Positions 32,737 to 39,761 of a stretch of 64,000 nucleotides of DNA are shown here, one piece after another. The DNA is taken from NCBI GenBank assembly GCA_038249195.1, contig JBBRWM010000013.1:1-64000 (forward strand). Reading direction: 5' to 3'. Position 1 is the stretch's first letter; every line of letters begins with the position of its first letter. The notes under the pieces were generated by a model that did not search any database, was not told the DNA's origin, and saw only the letters and a program-made list of their open reading frames with translations. The translations under genes and the position numbers were made by a program. The stretch comes from JAOUEA01 sp038249195. Its GTDB lineage: Bacteria; Actinomycetota; UBA4738; HRBIN12.

Positions 32737-34466
32737 TGCCGGTGCGGATGTCCCGCGAGGACTACGCGCGCCGCTACGGCCCCACGACGGGAGATCGCGT
32801 GCGCCTCGCCGATACCGACCTCTGGGTCGAGGTGGAGGATGACCACGTCGGGTACGGAGACGAGCCGCTGTGGGGCTACGGCAAGAACATCCGTTCGCGG
32901 ATGACGCAGTCCGACCGGGCGACGGCCGACAGCGAGCTGGACGTCCTGGTCGCGGGCGTGCTCCTGCTGGATCCGTTCCTCGGCGTGGTGAAGACCAACA
33001 TCGGGATCAAGGACGGGCGCGTCGCGGGGATCGGCCGCGCCGGCAACCCGGACATCACCTCGGGCGTCGACATGACGATCGGCCCGAACACGCTCCCCAT
33101 CATGGGCTACGGGCTGATCGCCACGGCGGGCGCCGTGGACAGCCACGTCCATCTCATCACGCCGAACCTGGTGCCGGTTGCGCTCGCGGCGGGCGTGACG
33201 ACGCTGATCACGGCCGGGTTCGAGGAGCCGCCGATGGCGATGGGCATCACCATGCGGGCCTTCGAGCACATGCCCGTGAACCTCGGGCTGCAGGCGAGCG
33301 CTCGCACCGATGTTCCCGGCGCCGTGGAGCGCTTGATCGAGTCGGGATCGGTGGGCCTAAAGATCCACGAGGACTGGGGTGCCTACCCCGAGGTCATCGA
33401 CGCCACCCTCTGGGCGGCCGAGGCCCACGACATCGCCGTGTGCCTGCACACGGATTCTCTGAATGAGTCGGCCGAGCTCGCGGACACCGTGAGGGCGATC
33501 GATGGCCGGGCGATCCACGCCTACCACGTCGAGGGGGCCGGGGGCGGCCACATCCCCGACGTGCTCGGACTGGTGGGGGAGCCCAACGTCGTGTGCTCAT
33601 CCACCACGCCCACGATCCCGTTCGGCCCCTCCACGGCCCGCGAGCACGTCGAGATGATCATGGCGGTGCACGCGGGCAACCCCGAGGTCCGGGCCGATCT
33701 GGAAGCAGCCGCCGAGCGGGTCCGACCGTCGACGATGGCCGCCGAGGGACCCCTGCACGAGCTCGGTGCCATCTCGATCGTAAACAGCGACTCGCAGGGT
33801 ATGGGTCGGATCGGCGAGACCGTGCGGCGAACGTTCCAGCTCGCGCACGGCATGAAGGCCTGGCGCGCGTCGCAGGAGGGTGCCGGCTTCGCCGCGGCGC
33901 CCCAAGTCGCCCACCCGTGGGCCCGACCCCGGCTCGGAGTTCGCGCGGACAACGAGCGCGTCCTGCGCTACCTCGCCAAGATGACCGCCGAGCCGGCCAT
34001 CGTCCATGGGGTCGCGACCGAGGTCGGCTCCCTCCTGCCGGGTCGCATGGCCGACATCGTCCTGTGGTCGCCGGGCGGGTTCGGTGTGAAACCCGAACTC
34101 GTCCTCAAGTCCGGCCATGTCGCGTGGGGCCCCTCCGGGGAGGGGAACGCCTCGATCGAAGGCGCCGAGCCCGTCATCGTTGGTCCCCATTGGGCCGCGA
34201 TGGGTGCCGCGGCCGCGAGCGTGAGCGTGACCTTCGTGTCGCGGGCCGCGCTGGAGTCCGGCCTGCGGGATCGGTTGGGCAGCCACCGCCGGTTCGTGGC
34301 CGTCGCCGGAACGCGCGAGGTCCGGCGCTCCTCGCTCGTGGCGAACACCGCCGTGACTCCCGTCGAGATCGATCCCGTGGACGGCTCGGTCCGGCTGGAG
34401 GGCCGAACGCTCGCATGCTCTCCGGCGAGCGAGGTCCCGATGAGCGCACGCCACCTCCTGCGCTGA
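32736..34466 (+). CDS. ureC: Urease-like alpha subunit with altered active-site flap
   Basis: The 576-residue protein aligns with UreC along its length. Nickel ligands are all present: His137 and His139 (SHVHL), the carbamylated Lys209 (GLKIHED), His238 (CLHTD), His264 (AYHVEGAGGGH) and Asp352 (NSDSQGMGR). In the mobile flap, the usual MVCHH reads MAVHA (309-313): the conserved Cys is Val311 and the second His is Ala, while the catalytic-base His (312) is kept. No ureD/E/F/G accessory genes are nearby, and the first gene of the operon is an amidohydrolase. It may be a urease paralogue acting on another amide or ureide, or be slow. This is inference. Confidence 0.9.
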   Translation: MPVRMSREDYARRYGPTTGDRVRLADTDLWVEVEDDHVGYGDEPLWGYGKNIRSRMTQSDRATADSELDVLVAGVLLLDPFLGVVKTNIGIKDGRVAGIGRAGNPDITSGVDMTIGPNTLPIMGYGLIATAGAVDSHVHLITPNLVPVALAAGVTTLITAGFEEPPMAMGITMRAFEHMPVNLGLQASARTDVPGAVERLIESGSVGLKIHEDWGAYPEVIDATLWAAEAHDIAVCLHTDSLNESAELADTVRAIDGRAIHAYHVEGAGGGHIPDVLGLVGEPNVVCSSTTPTIPFGPSTAREHVEMIMAVHAGNPEVRADLEAAAERVRPSTMAAEGPLHELGAISIVNSDSQGMGRIGETVRRTFQLAHGMKAWRASQEGAGFAAAPQVAHPWARPRLGVRADNERVLRYLAKMTAEPAIVHGVATEVGSLLPGRMADIVLWSPGGFGVKPELVLKSGHVAWGPSGEGNASIEGAEPVIVGPHWAAMGAAAASVSVTFVSRAALESGLRDRLGSHRRFVAVAGTREVRRSSLVANTAVTPVEIDPVDGSVRLEGRTLACSPASEVPMSARHLLR

Positions 34467-34470
34467 GGGT

Positions 34471-34824
34471 CTACCCCCCGTACCGCTCGGCCAAGATCCG
34501 CAGACGCTCTCGGCCCTCCTCGGTGAGCCTCGTGGTGAAGTCGGGTCCCGGCTCGACCAGTTGCTGATAGAACCCGGCCATGCCTCGGCGGTTGTACCCG
34601 TGCTCCTCACCGATCTCCAGGAACCGCTGCCGGCTCACCTCCCCGCCTTCACGATCGAGCTGATCGAGCACCGTGAACATCATCCTGGCCCAGCGATCGT
34701 TCGCCCCGCCGCCGTCGGTGCCCAGATCGAGGCGAGCGCTCCTCGCCTCGTCGGCCGCCGCCCGTAGCAGGCGTTCGACCCGCTCGAGCCGACGCTCCAT
34801 GTCGAGCCGTTGCATCTGCGCCAT
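34471..34824 (-). CDS. Helical hypothetical protein, possibly a DNA-binding regulator
   Basis: The product of about 117 residues starts at ATG 34822-34824 after GAGGAG. A coiled-coil-like N-terminus (LDMERRLERVERLLRAAADE) is followed by MMFTVLDQLDREGGEVSRQR, RRGMAGFYQQLVEPGPDFTT and LTEEGRERLRILAERYGG. The last part resembles a winged-helix end in which a strand precedes Leu-Thr-x-Glu-Gly. It may be a small PadR/MarR-like regulator but lacks a standard motif. The gene is convergent with ureC. Confidence 0.55.
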   Translation of the reverse strand: MAQMQRLDMERRLERVERLLRAAADEARSARLDLGTDGGGANDRWARMMFTVLDQLDREGGEVSRQRFLEIGEEHGYNRRGMAGFYQQLVEPGPDFTTRLTEEGRERLRILAERYGG

Positions 34825-34937
34825 CGCGTCTCCTCTCCTCGCCGCGGGCCGGCGCCCCATGCTACGTCCCTCGCTCCGGAGAGACCGCGACCGCGGTCCG
34901 AGCCGCCCAAACGGTGAACCGGTGCGACACTGAAGGC

Positions 34938-35642
34938 ATGTCGACCGCGCCCCTGCCCGCCGCAGCCGACGGGGTGGGGGTGAGCGTTCGGGGTCTGCGG
35001 CACCGATACCGGACGTCCGGGGACGAGCTCGTCGTCCTGCACGGGATCGATCTCGACGTCATGGTGGGCGGGTACGTGGCGCTCACGGGACCCTCGGGGG
35101 CCGGCAAGAGCACGTTGCTGTCGCTGTTGGGTGGGCTGGAGCCGCTGCAGGAGGGATCCGTGGATGTCGGGGGCCGCGACCTGGCCTCCCTGCGCGGCGA
35201 CGAGCTCGCCGTGTACCGGCGAGAGACGGTGGGATTCGTGTTCCAGCACTACGGCCTGGTCCCTGTGCTCTCCGCCCTTGAGAACGTGGAGCTCTCCCTC
35301 GCCTTGTCCGGCGCGGATCGCAGAGCGCGCCGGTCGCGCGCCGGGTCGCTCCTGGATGCGGTCGGTCTGGGGGACCGGATGGAGCATCGACCCGCGGCCC
35401 TGTCCGGCGGCGAACGGCAGCGGGTGGCGATCGCGCGCGCCATGGCGAACGACCCGCGGCTGCTCCTTGCCGACGAGCCCACCGGGAACCTCGACGAGGA
35501 CGCGGCCGCTCAGGTGCTGGATCTGCTCGAATCCATCCGCGCAGACCGCGGCTGCACGCTGGTGGTGGTCACGCACAACCGCTCGGTGGCTGCCCGGGCA
35601 GAACGCCGTCTGCGGCTCGACGCCGGGAGGTGGGTCGCATGA
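34938..35642 (+). CDS. ABC transporter ATP-binding protein (LolD/MacB type)
   Basis: The 234-residue ATPase has Walker A GPSGAGKST, Q-loop FVFQHYGLVP, signature LSGGERQRVAIARAM, Walker B LLLADEPTGNLD and H-loop VVTHNRS, all intact. The sequence is of the LolD/MacB/FtsE class that works with FtsX-like permeases. The start is ATG 34938. The next gene overlaps by four bases and encodes such a permease; a secreted GDSL lipoprotein follows with another overlap. Export of a lipid, peptide or lipoprotein is probable. Confidence 0.93.
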   Translation: MSTAPLPAAADGVGVSVRGLRHRYRTSGDELVVLHGIDLDVMVGGYVALTGPSGAGKSTLLSLLGGLEPLQEGSVDVGGRDLASLRGDELAVYRRETVGFVFQHYGLVPVLSALENVELSLALSGADRRARRSRAGSLLDAVGLGDRMEHRPAALSGGERQRVAIARAMANDPRLLLADEPTGNLDEDAAAQVLDLLESIRADRGCTLVVVTHNRSVAARAERRLRLDAGRWVA

Positions 35643-36940
35643 GGTGGGCAGACGCCCTGCGCCTCGCTCTGGAGAGCGCCACCCGCCGCTTCGGACGTAC
35701 GGCGCTGACGGTCCTGGCGGTCACGCTCGCGAGCGCCCTGCTCGTGGGCCTCTCCACGATCGTGGCCACCGCGAACTCCCGCGTGTTCAATCAGGTGAGC
35801 AAGGGGGGGCCCATCACGGCGATCCGGGTGGCGGCCGCCCGCGCCAACCCGGGGCAGCTCGAGACCGACGACTTCCGCCTCGGCCCGCCCTTACGGATCG
35901 ACGATCAGACCCTGTCCGGCATCGCGGCGCTGCCGGGCGTGGAGGCGGTGGCGCCGGTGCTCGACCTCGACGTGCTGGCCGTTCCCCCGCCCGAGGCCGG
36001 GCTCCGCGAGCCGATCTTCGACCGGATGGTAGGCGTCGACCTGCGGGATGCAGGGCAGCTCCCCGTGACCGTGTTGGCGGGGCGGCTGCCCGCCGCGGGG
36101 CTCTCGAACGAGACCGCGGTCACGCTGAGCTACCTCGACAAGCTGGGCCTCACGGCCGACGATCCCTCCGTGGTCCTGGGAACCAGGGTCTCCTTCGCAC
36201 ACCCGCAGGTGATCCAAACCTCCTCCGGCCCCGACTACCGCGGCCGGTGGGTCTGGGCCACGATCGTGGGCGTCGTAGCTCAGGACGCCGCGCCCGGGAT
36301 GTTCCTGGTGTCCATCGAGCAGACGGAAGCCGACCGCGCCTGGGCCTTGGGCGGGACGGGCGACGCAAACTTCGAGCCGCTCCCCGAGTCGCCGTACTCG
36401 GCGGCGATCGTGGTGGCGCGTTCCCTCGGCGAGGTCAGGGGGGTGCGGAAGTCGATCAACGACCTGGGGTATGCGACGAGCGCGCCCGAGCAGCTGATCG
36501 CGAACGTGCAGCGCTACCTGAAGGTGGTCGACATCGTGCTCGGCGCGATCGGCCTGATCGCCCTGATCATCGCTGCGCTGGGCATCACGAACGCGATGCT
36601 CGCCCAGGTACGCGAACGCCGACGCGAGATCGGGGTGCTCAAGGCCATCGGCGCTCGCGACCGCGACGTGCTGCGCGTGTTCCTCCTGGAGGCCGGGTTC
36701 GTGGGCGCCCTCGGGGGCGGCGCCGGGACCGTCTTCGGCGTGGCCATCGCGGCGGCGGTGGGTGCGGTCGTGAACGGCTACCTCACGCAGCAAGGCCTCC
36801 AGGGGATCACGCTCTCGGTGCCGCTCGCGATCGTGCTGGCGGGCGTGTTCGGGGCCACCGCCCTCGCGCTCGTCGCCGGCGTGCTCCCCGCACGCCGCGC
36901 GGCGCGGCTCCCCGCCCGGGAGGCGGTGGGCGGCGCATGA
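35639..36940 (+). CDS. FtsX/MacB-like ABC transporter permease
   Basis: ATG 35639 overlaps the ATPase stop. The 433-residue protein has the MacB topology: a first helix near residue 22 (ALTVLAVTLASALLVGLSTI), a large extracellular domain of about 230 residues, then three helices near 300, 350 and 400. MLAQVRERRREIGVLKAIGA is the typical FtsX coupling segment. With the ATPase it forms a mechanotransmission-type exporter or release complex. There is no periplasmic adaptor gene, as expected in a monoderm. Confidence 0.9.
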   Translation: MRWADALRLALESATRRFGRTALTVLAVTLASALLVGLSTIVATANSRVFNQVSKGGPITAIRVAAARANPGQLETDDFRLGPPLRIDDQTLSGIAALPGVEAVAPVLDLDVLAVPPPEAGLREPIFDRMVGVDLRDAGQLPVTVLAGRLPAAGLSNETAVTLSYLDKLGLTADDPSVVLGTRVSFAHPQVIQTSSGPDYRGRWVWATIVGVVAQDAAPGMFLVSIEQTEADRAWALGGTGDANFEPLPESPYSAAIVVARSLGEVRGVRKSINDLGYATSAPEQLIANVQRYLKVVDIVLGAIGLIALIIAALGITNAMLAQVRERRREIGVLKAIGARDRDVLRVFLLEAGFVGALGGGAGTVFGVAIAAAVGAVVNGYLTQQGLQGITLSVPLAIVLAGVFGATALALVAGVLPARRAARLPAREAVGGA

Positions 36941-37707
36941 GGCGCGGAGCGTGGTGGCTCCCGCGCGCCGGGCTCGTGGTCATCCTCACCTCCTGCGTGG
37001 GCTCCGGTGGGACGCCCCTTGACCCGGGCGCTCCGCCGGTGACGGGCGACCCGGTCGTGTACGTCGCGATCGGCGCCAGCGAAACGGTCGGCGTGGGCAC
37101 CGACGATCCCCTCTCGCAGGCCTGGCCGAAGGTGCTGTGGCACTCGGCGCTCCCCGAGGCCGTGTTCTACGACCTCGGCCGTTCCGGAAGCACGCTGGCG
37201 GAGGCACTCACGGAACAGGCCGGCGCGGCCGAAGCGCTCCGGCCCAGCGTGGTGACGGTCTGGCTGAACGTCAACGACCGGGTGGCGCGCGTGCCGGTGG
37301 CGACGTACCGACGCGAGCTCGCGACGCTGTTGGACGGGCTCACGGCCGGCGGGGCCACGGTGCTGGTTGCCACGACCCCGCGGATCGATGGGCTGCCCGT
37401 CTATCGGGCGTGTCGCCCTGATCCGCCGCTCGGCGGGCCCGGATGTCCGGTCGGCGCGATCCTTCCCCCGCCCACCCAGGTGCGCGCCCTCGTGGACGCC
37501 TACAACATGGCGATCCGCGACGAGGCGGCCCGCGCCGGCGCCATCGTGGTGGACCTCCAGGCCTTCGGTAACGCGCCGGTCGAACACCCGGACTGGGTGG
37601 CGGCCGACGGGTTCCACCCCAGCACCGCCGGAGCACGGGCCGTGGCGAAGGCGTTCGCCGCCCAGCTCCCTGTGGCGCTGACCACGGCGGCCGCCGCCCC
37701 GCGGTGA
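36937..37707 (+). CDS. SGNH/GDSL-family hydrolase lipoprotein
   Basis: ATG 36937 overlaps the permease stop. The 256-residue protein has a lipoprotein signal (LVVILTSC, Cys20), so it is membrane-anchored outside. The SGNH fold shows block I VYVAIGASETVG (nucleophile Ser), GRSGSTLAEA, the block III-like WLNVNDR and the catalytic Asp/His in AADGFHPSTAGARAVA. It probably deacylates a lipid, sugar or peptidoglycan substrate at the cell surface, perhaps one handled by the exporter. Confidence 0.88.
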   Translation: MRRGAWWLPRAGLVVILTSCVGSGGTPLDPGAPPVTGDPVVYVAIGASETVGVGTDDPLSQAWPKVLWHSALPEAVFYDLGRSGSTLAEALTEQAGAAEALRPSVVTVWLNVNDRVARVPVATYRRELATLLDGLTAGGATVLVATTPRIDGLPVYRACRPDPPLGGPGCPVGAILPPPTQVRALVDAYNMAIRDEAARAGAIVVDLQAFGNAPVEHPDWVAADGFHPSTAGARAVAKAFAAQLPVALTTAAAAPR

Positions 37708-37715
37708 TCGCGTGC

Positions 37716-38081
37716 CTACTCCCCGCCGAGGCGTCGTTCAAGGGAACGGTGGGAGCCCGGCCGGCACGCTTCGTTGAGGAACGGGTAGGGGTCGACGGCG
37801 TCCATGATCTGGCTGAACCCCGAGGGAGCCCGGTGTCGCGGTGTCGGCGCGACCCACGGATGCCATTCGAAGTGATCGTGCGGTCCCCGGGCATCACCGG
37901 TGCTGCCCACGTAGCCCACGATCGTTCCGGCCTTCACGAAGCCCAGGTGTCCGAAGCGACTGAGGTGATCGTTGCGGACATAGCCGTGGCCGCCGACGAC
38001 TGTCACTTCGCTCCCATGGGCCGCTGCCGCGGGCCGGACCGCGAGTGTACGGGTGGCTGGACGCGTCCGTCGGAGGTCCTG
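37716..38081 (-). pseudogene. M23 (LytM) peptidase C-terminal fragment
   Basis: The frame contains GSEVTVVGGHGYVRNDHLSR, FGHLGFVKAGTIVGYVGSTG and GPHDHFEWHPWVAP, the second half of an M23 endopeptidase domain with the HxH zinc motif. The first half with the HxGxD ligands is missing, because an in-frame TAA (38082-38084) closes the frame upstream. An internal GTG may start a short product, but it could not be an active enzyme. Confidence 0.6.
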
Positions 38082-38651
38082 TTATCGCACGAACGAGTCC
38101 ACGAGCAGCCAGCCCGCGCCCACGAGCCATGCCGCGGCGGCCACGGGGGCTGCGACTCGCACCCATCGGGGTGAGCGGATCACGGTGAGGCCCAACAACC
38201 AACCCGTCGCCACGACGACGCGCTTGATCCAGATCCAATCGCCCGGCGGGTACCGGCGGAGTCTGACGGTATCGATGCACACCCCGAAGTTCGAGTCCAA
38301 GACGACGCCCGGGGGGCACGTGTACCGCGGCACCCGTGAGGCGATCAACAGCATCCCCAGGATGAAGAGGACGCCGAGGCTCCATGTCCACCCGGTGTCG
38401 CCGTCCTCGGCGACGGGCCGACGCCGAACGGACCATCCGACGGCGAAGCCGATCCCCGTCACGGCGAGCGCGGTCACGGAGATCAACGCGGCATAGTGCT
38501 GTGAGAACGTGCACCCACGCGTGCAGTCCATCGCGGGCACCGCGAACACCAAGGAGGCCATGCCCACCGCGATCAACGAACCGGCGGTGACGTAACCGGC
38601 GAGTCGGCCGGCCGGGGCGATGTCGTCGGGCACGGGCCTGCGGCTGCGCAT
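38082..38651 (-). CDS. Hypothetical four-helix membrane protein
   Basis: The 189-residue product starts at ATG 38649-38651. Helices lie at about 19-40 (YVTAGSLIAVGMASLVFAV), 55-73, 88-105 and 160-183. Four Cys occur in the extracellular loops (CTRGC, YTCPPG, GVCID), which may form disulfides. No family is recognised. It precedes the M23 fragment on the same strand. Confidence 0.6.
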   Translation of the reverse strand: MRSRRPVPDDIAPAGRLAGYVTAGSLIAVGMASLVFAVPAMDCTRGCTFSQHYAALISVTALAVTGIGFAVGWSVRRRPVAEDGDTGWTWSLGVLFILGMLLIASRVPRYTCPPGVVLDSNFGVCIDTVRLRRYPPGDWIWIKRVVVATGWLLGLTVIRSPRWVRVAAPVAAAAWLVGAGWLLVDSFVR

Positions 38652-38742
38652 GGGGCGGAGTGTCCCGCGGCCGGGCCGCCCGGGCAACCGGCACCAGCCC
38701 GTCAGGCTCGACACGGCAACCCTTCGGACCGGCCGGACATGC

Positions 38743-38768
38743 GTTTTCCGCGACCCACGATCGGGTAG
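38743..38768 (+). promoter_or_regulatory. SigB-type promoter of the second YihY gene
   Basis: GTTT (38743-38746), 16 bases, GGGTAG (38763-38768). The GTG start at 38778 is nine bases further on. Confidence 0.6.
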
Positions 38769-38777
38769 GGAGGATGG

Positions 38778-39761
38778 GTGGACATCCAGGCATCCCTTGC
38801 GAGGGTCGACGCGTTCCAACAGGGGCGTCGGTGGTTGGCGTTCCCGTTCGCGGTGCTCAAGAAGTTCTCTGACGACCGCGCTGGAGGGCTCGCGGCCACG
38901 ATCGCCTACTACGGCTTCTTCTCCGTGTTCCCCCTCCTGTTGGTCCTCGTGAGCGCATCGGCGCTCCTGTTGCACGGGAACCCCGAGCTCCAGCGGCGGG
39001 TGCTGTCGTCGGCGCTCGATCGGTTCCCGGTGATCGGCCAAGACATCGGGGCGAACGTGCACGCGCTCTCCGGGAGCTGGCTCGCCCTGTTCGTCGGCAT
39101 GGCGACGGCCCTATGGGCGGGTCTGGGCGCCATCGACGCCACGCAGGCGGCGATGGACGCCGTCTGGGATCACCCACGCAGCCGCGGCCCTTCCTTCGTT
39201 CGACGCAAGGCCCGCGGGGTCTTCTTGTTGGTGTCGTTGGGCTCGGCCGTGCTGTTGGGCGGCCTGCTCGCCGGCCTGTCGACGGCGGTGGGGGGCGGCT
39301 GGGGTTCGGCGTTGGCCCTCACCTCGGCCACTGCGATCAACGTGGCAACCCTGTTGGTCACCTTCCGCCTCCTGAGCACGGCGGAGGTCTCCTGGCGCGA
39401 CGTGCTGCCCGGAGCCGCCGCCGGCGGGGTCGTGTGGACGGCGCTCCAGGCTCTCGGCGGCGTGCTCGTGGCCCGCCAGGTCCAGGGTGCTTCGGCGACG
39501 TACGGTGCGTTCGCCATCGTCATCGGCTTGCTGTGGTGGATATACCTGTCGGCGCAGATCACGCTCTTCGCCGCCGAGCTCAACGTGGTCCACCGCGATC
39601 GGCTCTGGCCGCGGACGTTCTTTGGCGCGCCCGAGCGTGAGGAGGATCGCCGGGCCTTGGCGCGGCAGGCCGAGGAACAAGCCATGCATCCCACCGAGCG
39701 TGTCGAGGTGACGTTTGGGCGGGAGGGCTCCGCAGGTAGATCCACCCCGACGCCGCCCTAG
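38778..39761 (+). CDS. YihY/BrkB-family membrane protein
   Basis: This 327-residue paralogue of the protein at 22661 starts at GTG 38778. It has six helices with family landmarks: GLAATIAYYGFFSVFPLLLV, ALWAGLGAIDATQAAMDAVW, VWTALQALGGVLVARQVQGA and YGAFAIVIGLLWWIYLSAQI. The tail is charged and cytosolic. A SigB-type promoter directly precedes it. Its end overlaps the convergent RsbU-like gene by four bases. Confidence 0.88.
   Translation: MDIQASLARVDAFQQGRRWLAFPFAVLKKFSDDRAGGLAATIAYYGFFSVFPLLLVLVSASALLLHGNPELQRRVLSSALDRFPVIGQDIGANVHALSGSWLALFVGMATALWAGLGAIDATQAAMDAVWDHPRSRGPSFVRRKARGVFLLVSLGSAVLLGGLLAGLSTAVGGGWGSALALTSATAINVATLLVTFRLLSTAEVSWRDVLPGAAAGGVVWTALQALGGVLVARQVQGASATYGAFAIVIGLLWWIYLSAQITLFAAELNVVHRDRLWPRTFFGAPEREEDRRALARQAEEQAMHPTERVEVTFGREGSAGRSTPTPP

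Noticed and set aside
36937..37707. Plain thioesterase or tissue-type lipase label
   Set aside because: Only SGNH blocks are visible; there is nothing in the sequence to fix the substrate.
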